Of a stretch of DNA of 64,000 bases, positions 1 to 10,000 are shown in pieces; within the stretch, counting starts at the first letter, position 1; each line of letters starts with the position of its first letter. The notes under the pieces were generated by a model. That model was given only the letters and a program-made list of their open reading frames with translations, was not told where the DNA came from and made no database searches. Where the stretch lies: assembly GCF_016919165.1 (NCBI RefSeq), contig NZ_JAFFPS010000006.1, forward strand, positions 11,560-75,559, given 5' to 3'. The stretch comes from Leptospira chreensis. Lineage in GTDB: Bacteria > Spirochaetota > Leptospiria > Leptospirales > Leptospiraceae. The position numbers and the translations under genes were made by a program.

Positions 1-2
1 AA

Positions 3-1400
3 ACAATTCTCTTTCTTTCTCTTTTCATTCTCGGTTGTGCTAGTGATTACAATAAAATCATCAAAGCAACCGAGTCGGCGTACTATGGGCAAGATTATGA
101 TTCTGCCATTCCTAAAATTAGAGAACTTTACGAAGGTTCCTCTAGTAAGGACAAACTTCTATTTTTGATGGAAGCAGGTATGATTTTTCATACCAAAGGA
201 GATTACGTAACCTCCAATAAAGTTTTCAAAGAAGCAGAAGATTTAGCAGACAATATCAGAGTTAGTATGACGAGGTCTGGACTTTCGTTTATCCTTTCCG
301 ATAACGAATCCAATTATACCGGTGAAGACTTTGAAAGAGTCATGATCAAGTTCTACATTGCGAACAATTATCTCCTGCAAGGGGATACCAATAACGCAAA
401 AATTTATTTCCGAAGGCTCGACTTCGAATTAAAAGAAATGCGTTTTTTGGCGGCAGAATATCGCCAAAACAATGCAGCAAGACTGATTGACGCTTATGTT
501 TCCGAATCTTTAGGTCGTTACAATGATGCACGAGTCCAATACAAAAACATGGAACAACTCATTGGAAAAAGCCAAAACCTAATCGCCGACAGATACTTGT
601 TAGCTGCTAAAGAAGGAGACTCTGGAGACCAATCCAAATATGCGGCCGGCCGTTCCAGTTTGCAGGCCTACAGTAGTTCCATGCAAAGGACATCTCCCGA
701 AAACGAAAAACTTTCCGAGGTCATCATCATCCACGAAGCAGGTAAGTCGGCCATCAAAATGTCTCGTGGAAAATTAATCGAAGATGAATACTTTGCTGCT
801 GCCCTTCGTGGTGCTGTGGAAAAAGGACTTTGGGCCAAAGGGGCTGGTGCTTCCCTTACAGGTGCCATTGCGGCATTATCTGTTGCTGAAAATCCCATTC
901 CGATTTATAAGGAACGAGATCCCAAAGGTTCTCTCCCTAAAAAATACTACATCAACGGTGTGGATGTTGGATATTCCGATATCATGAACAATTATTCTGA
1001 AACAGCGATGAATAATTTTAATGAAAACTACAAAGCTCTCATTACCAAAAACTTAACTTCACTCGCAGTCAAAGTGGTAGCGGCAGTGATTGCTTCCGAA
1101 GCTATGGCTCGTGCGATCGAATCGGGTGGAAGAGGTAAAAACAATGATTTGGTTTCGGGACTCATTCGAGTGGCTGCAGGTGCGGCCGCTGGTCTTGCCG
1201 TTGCACAAACCATTGCTCCAGACTTACGTTGTTGGAGGACCATTCCTTCCAACTTCCAAGTGAAACGAATTCTTTTAGCTCCCGGAGAATACGACTTTAA
1301 AGTAGAATCTCCAGGATCTGTTGTGACTGCCGCTCCGAAAAAACTTCTCGTAGAAGCCGGCAAACCGTTGTTTGTTTCGGTTCGTTCGTATTCGAACTAA
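3..1400 (+). CDS. COG3014-like TPR lipoprotein, 5' end outside window
   Basis: The frame is open from the first bases of the window, so the true start lies upstream; the first ATG inside the window (165) is not the start. The visible N-terminus is the end of a lipoprotein signal peptide: a hydrophobic run, then lipobox ILGC and ASDYNK. The mature part begins with helical TPR-like repeats (a segment with GEDFERV followed by NYLLQGD and a paired-Arg helix). It then has a hydrophobic Ala/Gly-rich stretch and a C-terminal segment with CWRTIP followed by a beta-rich tail. This order matches COG3014 lipoproteins as I remember them, which in gammaproteobacteria lie next to lpoB-like genes. Likely periplasmic and membrane-anchored; exact role unknown. 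It converges on ftsZ with a 7 bp gap and no clear terminator between them. The family call is from remembered motifs, not a search. Confidence 0.7.
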   Translation, partial: TILFLSLFILGCASDYNKIIKATESAYYGQDYDSAIPKIRELYEGSSSKDKLLFLMEAGMIFHTKGDYVTSNKVFKEAEDLADNIRVSMTRSGLSFILSDNESNYTGEDFERVMIKFYIANNYLLQGDTNNAKIYFRRLDFELKEMRFLAAEYRQNNAARLIDAYVSESLGRYNDARVQYKNMEQLIGKSQNLIADRYLLAAKEGDSGDQSKYAAGRSSLQAYSSSMQRTSPENEKLSEVIIIHEAGKSAIKMSRGKLIEDEYFAAALRGAVEKGLWAKGAGASLTGAIAALSVAENPIPIYKERDPKGSLPKKYYINGVDVGYSDIMNNYSETAMNNFNENYKALITKNLTSLAVKVVAAVIASEAMARAIESGGRGKNNDLVSGLIRVAAGAAAGLAVAQTIAPDLRCWRTIPSNFQVKRILLAPGEYDFKVESPGSVVTAAPKKLLVEAGKPLFVSVRSYSN

Positions 1401-1407
1401 CTAACTT

Positions 1408-2604
1408 CTAGTCGTTTTTTCTTCTTAAAAAAGCAGGGATATCGTAATCCTCTCCGTAATTTTGAAACGGGGAGGATTGTTTTTGAGAAGAAAATCCTCG
1501 GTTCGATTGGCGGATGGACCTTGTCGAATCCACTTCTTTCCCAAATCCAGAATCTTTTTCCTCAGACTTTCGGACATAAACCATAGGAGAAATGGATTCT
1601 TCTGAACCCACGGCCTTTTGTTCCCTTTGGTATTGTTTCCCTCTTTTGTTAAATCCAGTCGCAATCACTGTCACCCGAATTTGGTCCGAAAGGTTCGTGT
1701 CTTCATTGAGTCCAATGATGATATTGGCATCGGGATCTGCTTGTGCTGTGATGATTTGAGAAACTTCATTCCATTCGTGAATGGTAAGATCATTTCCGCC
1801 GGTCACGTTGATGAGAAGGGACTTAGCCCCTTGGATGCTAGAATCTTCAAGGAGTGTGTTGTTAATGGCCTGTTCGACAGCTTCACTCACACGAGTTTCC
1901 CCACGCCCTTCGCCTACACCTAAAATTGCATCTCCAGTATCTTTCATAATGGTTTTTACATCAGCAAAGTCTACATTGATGATTCCTGGATGGTTGATGA
2001 TATCACTGATCCCACGAACCCCATTTAACAAGATATCGTCGATCACTCGGAAAGCCATATCCACAGGTGTGTTTTTATCCACTACTTGAAAGATAGAATC
2101 ATTCCGAATGGTGATGAGGGTATCTACATTGGCACGGAGTTGGTCGATTCCTTGTTTCGCAAGTTCAGCTCTTCTTTTTCCTTCAAAGGAAAAAGGAACT
2201 GTGACCACACCGACCACTAAACATTTCATTTCTTTGGCGATGGCTGCAATGATAGGAGCGGCTCCGGTTCCTGTTCCCCCACCCATTCCCGCAGTGACAA
2301 AAACCATATCGGCACCTTTGAGGGCTGATATAATTCGTTCCTTATCTTCGAGGGCTGCTTTTTCTCCCAGTTCTGGATCCCCACCGGCACCCATCCCTCG
2401 AGTCACTTTATTACCCAATTGGATTTTGACTTCTACAGGAGATTTTAATAATACTTGTTCGTCGGTGTTCATCACAATAAAATCAACACCCGTCATTTTG
2501 GCATGAACCATACGAGTGACGGCGTTCATTCCACCCCCACCAACTCCAATGACTTTGATAATAGCAGGGCTTGTTTTTTCTTCTTCTAGGTACAACATCG
2601 ACAT
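1408..2604 (-). CDS. ftsZ: cell division GTPase FtsZ
   Basis: Tubulin-like GTPase that polymerises into the cytokinetic Z ring. The 398-residue protein has the N-terminal Rossmann glycine motif GVGGGG (about 20-25), the tubulin signature GGGTGTG (108-114), the T7 synergy-loop region ([11 protein letters not shown]) and a variable linker. It ends in the conserved C-terminal peptide core YDIPAFLRR, which binds FtsA and ZipA-type partners. Length is normal. It is the last gene of ftsQ-ftsA-ftsZ, 4 bp after ftsA, so probably translationally coupled. No terminator was seen between it and the convergent lipoprotein gene. Confidence 0.98.
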   Translation of the reverse strand: MSMLYLEEEKTSPAIIKVIGVGGGGMNAVTRMVHAKMTGVDFIVMNTDEQVLLKSPVEVKIQLGNKVTRGMGAGGDPELGEKAALEDKERIISALKGADMVFVTAGMGGGTGTGAAPIIAAIAKEMKCLVVGVVTVPFSFEGKRRAELAKQGIDQLRANVDTLITIRNDSIFQVVDKNTPVDMAFRVIDDILLNGVRGISDIINHPGIINVDFADVKTIMKDTGDAILGVGEGRGETRVSEAVEQAINNTLLEDSSIQGAKSLLINVTGGNDLTIHEWNEVSQIITAQADPDANIIIGLNEDTNLSDQIRVTVIATGFNKRGKQYQREQKAVGSEESISPMVYVRKSEEKDSGFGKEVDSTRSIRQSNRGFSSQKQSSPFQNYGEDYDIPAFLRRKND

Positions 2605-2608
2605 ATCC

Positions 2609-3847
2609 TTAGAGATTATTCTCCATCCAACGACGAACCTTCTTCATCCAACCGTCTGAATCAGATCCGGAATGCATGTTTCTTTGTTCTAAGTTTTGTA
2701 TTTTTGAGCTATATTTGATAAGACCAACAGCAGTAGCATATTCGGGAGAAGAAATTTTATCCACAAGGCCACTAAGACCTGCCGGTTTTGCACGACCGAC
2801 TGACAGACGTAATACTTCCTCAGCAGTGGCTTCTATTCCTTGTAAAAGAGAGGATCCTCCTGTAAGGATCACCCCTCCCGCCAAACTAGACTTAAATCCT
2901 GACCGCACTAGTTCATGATCGATCATTTCTAAAATTTCACGAACCCTTGGTTCCAAAATTTCTACCAGTTCCTGACGGAATACAGACCGAGCGGGCCTAC
3001 CTGAGATCGAAGGGATTTCGAATTTTTCTGTAGGGTCCACCATATCAATGCGAGTGTGGCCATATCGTTTTTTGATGACTTCTGCTGTTTCTACAGTGGT
3101 TTTTAAACCAATGGAAATATCGCTTGTGATATGGAATCCACCAAAGGGAACCACTGAGGAAAAAGCAATTCCCCCATCGACATAGATGATGATATCACAA
3201 ATTCCAGCCCCAATGTCAATAACTGCGGTTCCCAAATCCTTTTCACCCGAAGTGAGGATGGCTTCGGAAGAAGCAAGACTAGATAACACTCGGTCCATTT
3301 GCAAAAGGCCGGCTTGTTCGACACAACGATCAATGTTATTGAGAGCCGTGTTTCCACAAGATACAATATGTACTTCTGCTTCTAACCGAACCCCAGTCAT
3401 TCCAATCGGATCTTTGATATTGACTTGGTCATCGACTTTGAATTCTTTAGTGAGGACATGGATGACTTGTTGGTCGTTCGGGACATGAACCGCTTGTGCG
3501 GCTTCCACAACTCGCATAATATCTGTTTCAGATACAATACGTTCTCTGTTGGTAACAGCGATGATTCCTTTTTCATTGAAACCGTGCACTGACTTTCCAG
3601 AAACATTCACAACGACTGCATTGATTTCTTGGCCGGCCATCAGTTCAGCATCACCAAACGCCTCTATGATGGACTTGGTTGTTGTTTCTACATTGACAAT
3701 GGATCCGTTTTTGATACCGGCAGACGGGTACACTCCCGTTCCGATAATTTCAATTTCGTGATCTCCCACAAGTCGCCCAATGACAACTTTCACCAGAGAG
3801 GATCCTAAATCCAAGGCCGTTATGATAGGTACGTCATCATAGCTCAT
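2609..3847 (-). CDS. ftsA: cell division protein FtsA
   Basis: Actin-like ATPase that tethers FtsZ to the membrane. Visible features of the 412-residue protein: phosphate-1 motif [14 protein letters not shown] near the N-terminus; SHS2/1C-domain region; phosphate-2-like segment [15 protein letters not shown]; adenosine motif [15 protein letters not shown]. The C-terminus ([10 protein letters not shown]) is a short basic amphipathic helix suited to membrane binding. Its ATG is one base from the ftsQ stop, and ftsZ follows after 4 bp, so the three genes form one operon. Confidence 0.97.
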   Translation of the reverse strand: MSYDDVPIITALDLGSSLVKVVIGRLVGDHEIEIIGTGVYPSAGIKNGSIVNVETTTKSIIEAFGDAELMAGQEINAVVVNVSGKSVHGFNEKGIIAVTNRERIVSETDIMRVVEAAQAVHVPNDQQVIHVLTKEFKVDDQVNIKDPIGMTGVRLEAEVHIVSCGNTALNNIDRCVEQAGLLQMDRVLSSLASSEAILTSGEKDLGTAVIDIGAGICDIIIYVDGGIAFSSVVPFGGFHITSDISIGLKTTVETAEVIKKRYGHTRIDMVDPTEKFEIPSISGRPARSVFRQELVEILEPRVREILEMIDHELVRSGFKSSLAGGVILTGGSSLLQGIEATAEEVLRLSVGRAKPAGLSGLVDKISSPEYATAVGLIKYSSKIQNLEQRNMHSGSDSDGWMKKVRRWMENNL

Positions 3848-3848
3848 A

Positions 3849-4580
3849 TTAATGATAAATTGCGTCCTCGCCTCTTAAGTCTATGGAAACAGCTTTTACT
3901 GATTCTGCTTCCATATAAGCTAAGGATGCATATAATTTGCGAAATACATTCAATTCTAATTTATCACCTAAGTATACTTTGATGGAGTTTGGTGATTTTA
4001 AATACATAGTATAATTGCCGTCACGTTCAGCGACGAGTTCTGAAATTCTAGATTTAAGTGCAGGGTAAAGGGAAAGAGCATGTCGCATTTCTTTGGTGAT
4101 ATCAAAAATCTGTCGGCCTTCTAGTTTCTCTTCCCCGACGGTGAACTGCCCACTAATCACAATGGTATGATTAGCTAACACTTGATCTCTGGAAAGTATC
4201 TCCAGATCTTCATCCACTTCATACAGGGAATTTCCTACATGTATGACAAATTCGGCGACTTTCTCCTGTATGTTGATAATCAAAAAACCGTCTGGGTCTC
4301 TAGTGATTCGAACCTTCCGAATTCTTGGATGATCTGAGAGTTTTTTCTCCCAATCTTTCCAATCCCCTATCATCGGTGACTCTGGATCCACTCCTAAATA
4401 AGTGAGAACCAAAGGAGGAGAAAGAGCCACAAGGCCTTCCCATTCCAAACGATCCACCGGCTTCACAGGTCTACCCCAACGAAAGATCAGTCCAAGAGCC
4501 ACAAGGCCTACAAAGACCAATAGGATCGGAACCACGCGTCCAAATCGTTTTTCTTTGATTTCTTGGGGGGTGTCAACCAT
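3849..4580 (-). CDS. ftsQ: cell division protein FtsQ/DivIB
   Basis: Bitopic divisome protein linking the cytoplasmic ring to septal peptidoglycan synthesis. The 243-residue sequence has a short charged cytoplasmic N-terminus, one membrane helix (about residues 16-33), then a POTRA-like domain ([18 protein letters not shown], then a segment with [17 protein letters not shown] typical of FtsQ). The rest forms the beta domain. The identification rests on this architecture plus position directly before ftsA; primary sequence is poorly conserved in this family. No good Shine-Dalgarno precedes the ATG. The murein genes that often lie upstream are absent here; a small exported-protein gene with its own terminator sits there instead. 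Confidence 0.9.
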   Translation of the reverse strand: MVDTPQEIKEKRFGRVVPILLVFVGLVALGLIFRWGRPVKPVDRLEWEGLVALSPPLVLTYLGVDPESPMIGDWKDWEKKLSDHPRIRKVRITRDPDGFLIINIQEKVAEFVIHVGNSLYEVDEDLEILSRDQVLANHTIVISGQFTVGEEKLEGRQIFDITKEMRHALSLYPALKSRISELVAERDGNYTMYLKSPNSIKVYLGDKLELNVFRKLYASLAYMEAESVKAVSIDLRGEDAIYH

Positions 4581-4649
4581 ATATTGATTATGTCACATAG
4601 TTAGGTTGTTTGGAAAGCAATAATATGAATTAGAGAATTAAGAGGGTAC

Positions 4650-4677
4650 AAAAAAAGGTCAGGCGAACCTGACCTTT
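4650..4677 (-). terminator. intrinsic terminator of the small exported-protein gene
   Basis: A perfect 10-bp stem (AAAGGTCAGG / CCTGACCTTT, 4654-4677 on the plus strand) closes a 4-base loop that reads UUCG in the minus-strand transcript. It is followed on that strand by a run of T from 4656 down to 4651. It lies 33 bp after the stop of the gene at 4710-5075 and separates it from ftsQ. Confidence 0.85.
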
Positions 4678-4709
4678 CTCACAAATCTCAAACTGGTGTT
4701 TGGGATTGT

Positions 4710-5075
4710 TTAGTTTTGTGCTACCTGCATGGACGGTTTAGTTAGATCCATAGAGATAGTGCGGTATTTTTTAGCATCTTTTTCAAGAGCCTCAGCACGG
4801 CGAAGAAGTTCACTTCTCTCGTTCATTTGGCTAATGGCTTTTCCACCGCGAGTAGATCCTGCTCTGTCACGAAGTGCCTGAGCCATCTCTACTTTTTCTT
4901 TAGCGACATTCGCTAGGTATTCCGAAACGGCAGATTTTTGCGCTGGAGTCGTTGCTTGGTCAATCATAGCAGACTCCAAAAGCTCCAATCTTTCGTTTGT
5001 ATCTAAAGCTTGGAGATTTGCTGTTACAAGTCCAAAAGCCAAGATCCCTGTTGCGATAATCTTTGTTGTTTTCAT
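4710..5075 (-). CDS. small exported helical protein of unknown function
   Basis: I chose the internal ATG at 5075 because a strong Shine-Dalgarno (GAGAGG) precedes it and the protein then starts with a clean signal peptide (MKTTKIIATGILAFGLVTANLQA). The frame is open upstream to 5240, but that part is not signal-like. The mature protein of about 100 residues is almost entirely charged helix (NERLELLESAM, KEKVEMAQALRDRAG, ERSELLRRAEALEKDAKKY) and is probably a periplasmic coiled-coil or helical bundle. There is no Cys after the signal peptide, so it is not a lipoprotein. It is monocistronic: own terminator downstream, palindrome-rich leader upstream. I do not recognise a family. Confidence 0.75.
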   Translation of the reverse strand: MKTTKIIATGILAFGLVTANLQALDTNERLELLESAMIDQATTPAQKSAVSEYLANVAKEKVEMAQALRDRAGSTRGGKAISQMNERSELLRRAEALEKDAKKYRTISMDLTKPSMQVAQN

Positions 5076-5152
5076 GTGATCCTCTCTAGAGTGGGAACCT
5101 CTTTTTCCGATTCCCTTTGTTTGTTCTATGACTCTAGAAAACTTCTCGTTGC

Positions 5153-5259
5153 GATTAAATTCAATCTGAAATTCCATAGAATTTGCCATCGATTGCCCCA
5201 AATCAGGAAAAAAAGTTAAATTCAGATTAATATTAATCATTTATGGATTAAATTTAATC
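5153..5259. promoter_or_regulatory. three copies of a GATTAAATTTAATC palindrome
   Basis: In the 273-bp gap between the small exported-protein gene and the caspase terminator there are three related 14-bp sites: GATTAAATTCAATC (5153-5166, one half imperfect), GATTAATATTAATC (5225-5238, perfect palindrome) and GATTAAATTTAATC (5246-5259, perfect palindrome). The last two are 21 bp apart centre to centre, about two helical turns. They lie 78-184 bp upstream of the ATG at 5075, so they look like operators for that gene. The rest of the gap holds no convincing ORF. The regulator is unknown. Confidence 0.55.
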
Positions 5260-5321
5260 AAATCATTCATAATCTGGCTCGAAACAGCAACTATAGAGGG
5301 AATCCCGGCCTATCTGGAATC

Positions 5322-5346
5322 AAAAAAACCCTCCGAAGAGGGTTTT
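5322..5346 (-). terminator. intrinsic terminator of the caspase-like gene
   Basis: A 9-bp stem AAAACCCTC / GAGGGTTTT with a UUCG loop in the minus-strand RNA is followed by seven T (plus-strand A-run 5322-5328). It begins 2 bp after the stop codon of the caspase-like gene. Confidence 0.88.
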
Positions 5347-5348
5347 GG

Positions 5349-7058
5349 TTAGTATTTGGTTTTGGTATAACTCAATTTTTTATTGAGGATGATGTCCACA
5401 TTGGTCACTTCTCCCGGTTGGACATGGATCTCCGAATTTTCCAATTTCATTTCTTCCATGAAACTAGCTCGGATTTCGTATTTGCCCGGTTTTAAGTTGG
5501 TAAACCAAAAGTATCCATCTTTGTCAGTAGTGACTTTGAAGATTTGGTTGGTGGAGACCACAGTCGGCATATAGATTGGGTGTTTTTCGATCGGGTTGTC
5601 CAAGGTTTTGAAAAACACTCGGCCCCGAATCGCACCAAATCCATCCATCGAGTTGACGGCGTCCACAGTGACGGTCTGTTTCGGAAGGACAGCAGTGGCC
5701 GTTTTGTAGATCGGATATTTGTCCGCACGGATTTCAATTTGGTGCACTCCGGCAGGTAGGTTATCTATTTTCACATTGTAGATATCTCCCTGAACCAAAG
5801 TTCCATTTTTGGAAACCGATCCCCAAATTTTAGATTTCTCTGTTGTGACTTGGGAAGTGTATTCCTGATCATCCACAAGGACTTTGATGGACCTTACTTT
5901 GTCTTCTGGAGTTGAAGATTTGAGTTTCCCCTGTTTGTTCAGAAGGTCATAAGGAGACTTGGTGGCCGCTCCCCCATAGGACTTGTCTTTGATGATGGAA
6001 GTGCGGATGAGGATACTTCCTGTTGTGACAGAAGGGGGTGCCGGTGGTTCCGCTTCCGTAATCGGAGGGATGACCACTGTGGTTTCGTTGGCCGGTGTTG
6101 GTTCCGGTTCTGGTGCCACTGGAGGTGTCGTTGTATTATTGTTTGGTGGTGTTGTGTTTTCCACCGGTGTGATCGGAACGTTAATCACCACGTTCGGTGG
6201 TTTTGGCGGAGGGGTTTGTGGTTTTGGAGAACCTGACAAAAAGATCCCTGCGGCATTTCCAGAAACTTGCGGGGTCTGTTCATGGTTGAATTGGCGAGCC
6301 ATCTTGACTGTCTCTTCCTTGGCAACAAAGAAGGCTTCGAGGGCTGTCACCACACTGTCTTTGTTTAAATCCCCTTTTTCTAGGGCATTTCCAAAGTTAT
6401 AAGTAAAGATCCCATGGTTGATGGTTCCTCCCACTTCGATAGAGGTTTGGTCATCGTCCGAAGAGGAAATCACAGCTTTGTCTTGGAAGAAGTAGTCTTC
6501 TGCGTTTTGGCGGACAACCCCATCATTCCCCTGGGCAATCGGGATCTCGGCAGCACCGCGGGTATTTTTCCCTTTTTTGGCAATCCCTCCCGAATAACAA
6601 CAGTCCATCACAAGAACGGTTTTTTGGGATTTGATATCGGTTAAAAATTCGTTTAATTCTTCATCAGAAATATGAGGGCGATCGTAACAAATGAGATAGT
6701 TACGCATTCCATTTTTTGCCTTTGCATCTTTCATATACATTCCGTGGCCGGAGAAGTATAAAAACACAGAGTCCTCTTTTCCTACAACTTTACCCAATTG
6801 GGAAATCGCGTTTTTTACATTATCGCGAGTGACCATGGAACCTAACAGGACTTTGATATCCTTGAAGTTTCCTTTCTTTTGGATTTTTTCTTTTAGAAAT
6901 GTTGCGTCTGCTTCGCAGAGGTTCAACTCAGGGATTTTAGCTGTGTTCCCTTTGTAGTTAGTTCCAATGAACAACGCGTAACGGTTCTGCCCAAACACCG
7001 GTACACCGATGAGATAGGCCGATAGAATACAAACAAATATGTTTCGAAACGAAAACAT
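5349..7058 (-). CDS. exported caspase-like (C14) protease
   Basis: The ATG at 7058 is preferred: it has AGAGGAAA upstream and starts a signal peptide cleaved near VFGQ. Residues about 27-270 form a caspase/metacaspase p20-type domain with catalytic His105 in FSGHG and Cys154 in MDCCYSG, both intact. A proline/threonine/asparagine-rich linker of about 70 residues follows. Two beta-type modules end the protein: one with a PEGA-like sense (GVHQIEIRADKYPIY) and a CarboxypepD_reg-like repeat (GAIRGRVFF... KPGKYEIRA). Total 569 residues. Being exported, it acts in the periplasm or at the cell surface, not as a cytoplasmic death protease. It follows the SGNH gene by 71 bp on the same strand and ends at a strong terminator. 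Substrate unknown. Confidence 0.88.
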   Translation of the reverse strand: MFSFRNIFVCILSAYLIGVPVFGQNRYALFIGTNYKGNTAKIPELNLCEADATFLKEKIQKKGNFKDIKVLLGSMVTRDNVKNAISQLGKVVGKEDSVFLYFSGHGMYMKDAKAKNGMRNYLICYDRPHISDEELNEFLTDIKSQKTVLVMDCCYSGGIAKKGKNTRGAAEIPIAQGNDGVVRQNAEDYFFQDKAVISSSDDDQTSIEVGGTINHGIFTYNFGNALEKGDLNKDSVVTALEAFFVAKEETVKMARQFNHEQTPQVSGNAAGIFLSGSPKPQTPPPKPPNVVINVPITPVENTTPPNNNTTTPPVAPEPEPTPANETTVVIPPITEAEPPAPPSVTTGSILIRTSIIKDKSYGGAATKSPYDLLNKQGKLKSSTPEDKVRSIKVLVDDQEYTSQVTTEKSKIWGSVSKNGTLVQGDIYNVKIDNLPAGVHQIEIRADKYPIYKTATAVLPKQTVTVDAVNSMDGFGAIRGRVFFKTLDNPIEKHPIYMPTVVSTNQIFKVTTDKDGYFWFTNLKPGKYEIRASFMEEMKLENSEIHVQPGEVTNVDIILNKKLSYTKTKY

Positions 7059-7129
7059 GATTGGGTTTCCTCTTATCCGGATGGAGTGCCTCATTCTCCA
7101 ACATCAGAAATCGGAAATCAATTGGATTT

Positions 7130-8395
7130 TTATTTAGAATGCAAAAAACGGAACACTTGCGGAAGAACATAATTACGGAATTCTTCGTTTACCCGTTTTT
7201 CTCCTCGGCAATCGTAATGGATATTATCTACAAATCGGTCGCTTGGGTAGGAAGAATCGGGAAAGAAAAAGAAGCCCACATCGGGATTTTCTCTAAAAAA
7301 AGTTTTTAGATCAGCCAGTAAATCTTGGGATTCCCTAGATTCTTGGCCTTCCTTCATCCAAGGCATATAAACCATTCCAAATTGAATTCCTTGGGAACGT
7401 GTGTATTCGATCAGTTCTTTTAATACAATAAAGTCTGGTTTGTGATACACATAAGGTTTTGGATTGGATCGCTCGGCTTCCCATTCCTTTCTAATCAATT
7501 CTTTAGAAAACAAAACAAGTTCTGGTTTCAATCGATTGGAAATATTGTATTTTCCAAAGTGGCGATTGATTTGGTCTTCAATGGTAAAATTGTCTTCTAA
7601 TTGGGAAGATGCTGGTTTACAAAGTCCTGCTTCTACATTTTCACAGGACTCACAAAACAAAGACCGTGCTTTGTAATTTTTATCTACCTTCCAATTGGTT
7701 TGGCTTAAGGCATTGCGAATCGCACCATGAAATCTGTAGGATTCGTATAGAAGTGGAGTTGCTTTGGAAAGGATAAACAAACGTTCCACACCAGAGTATT
7801 GTTCGGATAGTTCCGAAAATGTAAATTGGTGGAGGTAACGATGGCCAAAAAATTCCCAAAGGATTTGGTTTGCGTCTTCTTGTTTTCCACTATAGCTGAT
7901 AATATTGGTAGGAGTGGGTGTGCGAAAAAAATTCTTCTCGATTCCTTCTTTCCACCTTCGATTCATAAAAGCGGGAATGGTTTCGTTTTCCTTTACTGAT
8001 TTGCCATCGGGATCGTACAAAGGTGGGCCATACCCCGTAGAATATAGTTTTGGGGATGCGGCAAATAAAACCATCTTCGGTTTGGCATTTCCCTTTTTTA
8101 AATACTTATCCAAAAAGAAACGATAGTACTTTGGCCCCATGGCCGGCAAACTATGATTATAAACAGAATATTCAATACCTGGTTCTCTCGGATAACCGGC
8201 AAGAGCCATTGAGCGAGAATCACCTAACACAATAATATCGGCATCACCCTTTCCCGATTCGACAAAGTTTTTCTTTAAGTTTACAAAGAAAATTTCTGGT
8301 TGTTCCAAATAGTGGATTCCTGTAAACCGAACCACAAGTTCCAATACCAAAAAAACTAAGAGGGTGATCCCTATTCCTAAAAATTTAGAACGCAA
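7130..8395 (-). CDS. DUF1574-type SGNH-like membrane protein, MBOAT partner
   Basis: 421 residues: one N-terminal membrane helix (about 5-24), then an extracytoplasmic domain. The block IIVLGDSRSMAL puts a putative nucleophile Ser at about 60 in a GDS motif, and a late FVDNIHYDCRGEKR supplies the Asp-x-x-His pair of SGNH/AlgX-type hydrolases. Leptospires carry many such DUF1574 genes beside MBOAT genes. By analogy with AlgI/AlgJ/AlgX it should move an acyl (often acetyl) group onto an envelope glycan. The start overlaps the MBOAT gene end by 11 bp, so the two are coupled. A cysteine-rich patch (CESCENVEAGLC) in the middle is unusual and may form disulfides. The acceptor is unknown. Confidence 0.8.
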   Translation of the reverse strand: MRSKFLGIGITLLVFLVLELVVRFTGIHYLEQPEIFFVNLKKNFVESGKGDADIIVLGDSRSMALAGYPREPGIEYSVYNHSLPAMGPKYYRFFLDKYLKKGNAKPKMVLFAASPKLYSTGYGPPLYDPDGKSVKENETIPAFMNRRWKEGIEKNFFRTPTPTNIISYSGKQEDANQILWEFFGHRYLHQFTFSELSEQYSGVERLFILSKATPLLYESYRFHGAIRNALSQTNWKVDKNYKARSLFCESCENVEAGLCKPASSQLEDNFTIEDQINRHFGKYNISNRLKPELVLFSKELIRKEWEAERSNPKPYVYHKPDFIVLKELIEYTRSQGIQFGMVYMPWMKEGQESRESQDLLADLKTFFRENPDVGFFFFPDSSYPSDRFVDNIHYDCRGEKRVNEEFRNYVLPQVFRFLHSK

Positions 8396-9941
8396 AGTAG
8401 ATTACCTCCTTCCCAAAAACTCCACGAGTGAGAATGAGAAATCCCATAAAGGATAATACAAAAACTTGGACAAGAGGATGGGATACAAAAACCCAATACC
8501 TTTCTTTTTTAAAGTAAGTGATTCCATCAATGATAAGCAGTGGTAAGAAGATTCTGAAGTATTCTCCAAAAAGTCCCACCATATCCTTAATATTATTGTT
8601 TGGATTCATATCCCAATTCCAAAAGGACAAAATTTTTCCCATATAGAGAAACATCATGTTGGCATCATAAGAACGAAATCCTACACCACTAAACACTACG
8701 AGTGTATAAATCAATACGCGACTAAAGGTTCCTGTGAGTATGCTGAGAAGTTTTTCTTGTAACGAAGGTTTTGTGAGTTCATCAGTTTCTTTTTTGTCTT
8801 CTTTCTTTTTAGCAAAAAAGACTAGATAGATGATGGTGTAAATACCTTGCAAACATCCCCAAGTGATAAAGGTCCAATTGGCGCCGTGCCAAAGCCCCGA
8901 TAAGAAAAAGATAATAAATAAGTTTCTGTACTGGGCAAACTTACCGTATTTACTTCCCCCAAGAGAAATATAAATATAATCCCGAAACCACCGATTCAGT
9001 GTTACATGCCAACGATTCCAAAACTCGGTTGGTGTTTTCGAAAATTCTGGAGTTTCAAAATTGATGGTGAGAGTGACACCGAGAAGGCGGGAAACACCAA
9101 GAGCAATAAAAGAATACCCAGCAAAGTCACAGTAGATCTGCGTTAAAAATAAAAATCCACCAGCAAACACTTGAGAACCATCCATGGCTTGGATGATGTC
9201 TGGATTTTGTGTGTAAATGGACTTTCCTGCAAGGAAGACTTGGTCTACATAGGTGGCTAGGTTATCGGCCACATAAACTTTCATAAAGTAACCAAGAAGG
9301 ATGTCATACAATCCTTTCTGCACCCCGTCCATTGTAGGGAATTTTGGTTTTTTCAATTGAGGGAGAAGGTCTTGGGCTCTTTCAATCGGACCTGCGACAA
9401 GTTGCGGAAAATAATTCACAAAGAGAGCAAAATCAAAGAAGTCGCGTTCCGCTTTGATCTGTTTCCGAAACACATCAATGGTGTAGGACATGGTTTGGAA
9501 GGTATAAAAACTGATCCCTACAGGAAGGATGATATTTCGTAACAAATACGTATTGGTATCGGTTGCCGCCGTGGAACCAAGCCACAAAGCCAATTGGTTC
9601 CACGAATCAATGAGGTTTACTGCGAAAAAATCGTAGTACTTCATGGTAAAGAGTAGGCCCAAGTTAGCGATTATGGAAACTGATAGATAGAGGCGGCGGC
9701 GGGTTTTGTTTTCTGTGCCTTCAATGAAGATAGCAGCACAATAGTCGATAACGGTACTAATGAGAATGAGGGTGAGAAAAAACCACTCCCACCATCCATA
9801 AAAAAAGTAGGATGCTAGTAACAACCAAAGGTTCTGCGCGCGGTAGGCCCATTTTTGTTTTCCGGCAAACCATCCGAATCCCAAAAAGACCGCATACACG
9901 ATAAGAAAGAAGATGAAAAAGACAAAGGTATTAAAAAGCAT
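8385..9941 (-). CDS. MBOAT-family O-acyltransferase (AlgI-like)
   Basis: Polytopic membrane enzyme of 518 residues that passes acyl groups from the cytoplasm to an extracytoplasmic acceptor. Diagnostic blocks: [15 protein letters not shown] (about 181-195), [16 protein letters not shown] (His312) and the MBOAT active-site segment GLWHGANW (His352), with about ten hydrophobic segments. This is the AlgI/DltB/PatA arrangement. It starts a minus-strand string MBOAT, SGNH partner, caspase-like protein, and is divergent from recQ with only 59 bp between the start codons. Confidence 0.93.
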   Translation of the reverse strand: MLFNTFVFFIFFLIVYAVFLGFGWFAGKQKWAYRAQNLWLLLASYFFYGWWEWFFLTLILISTVIDYCAAIFIEGTENKTRRRLYLSVSIIANLGLLFTMKYYDFFAVNLIDSWNQLALWLGSTAATDTNTYLLRNIILPVGISFYTFQTMSYTIDVFRKQIKAERDFFDFALFVNYFPQLVAGPIERAQDLLPQLKKPKFPTMDGVQKGLYDILLGYFMKVYVADNLATYVDQVFLAGKSIYTQNPDIIQAMDGSQVFAGGFLFLTQIYCDFAGYSFIALGVSRLLGVTLTINFETPEFSKTPTEFWNRWHVTLNRWFRDYIYISLGGSKYGKFAQYRNLFIIFFLSGLWHGANWTFITWGCLQGIYTIIYLVFFAKKKEDKKETDELTKPSLQEKLLSILTGTFSRVLIYTLVVFSGVGFRSYDANMMFLYMGKILSFWNWDMNPNNNIKDMVGLFGEYFRIFLPLLIIDGITYFKKERYWVFVSHPLVQVFVLSFMGFLILTRGVFGKEVIYFAF

Positions 9942-10000
9942 CGGTCTTCGTTACAATTTCCGGATCACTCGATTCTGTAAAATTCAAAAATGGGGGTAAA

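Noticed and set aside
5983..6402. 139-codon Gly/Val-rich plus-strand frame
   Set aside because: It is the antisense of the Pro/Thr-rich linker of the caspase-like protein, which gives an artificial Gly/Val composition.
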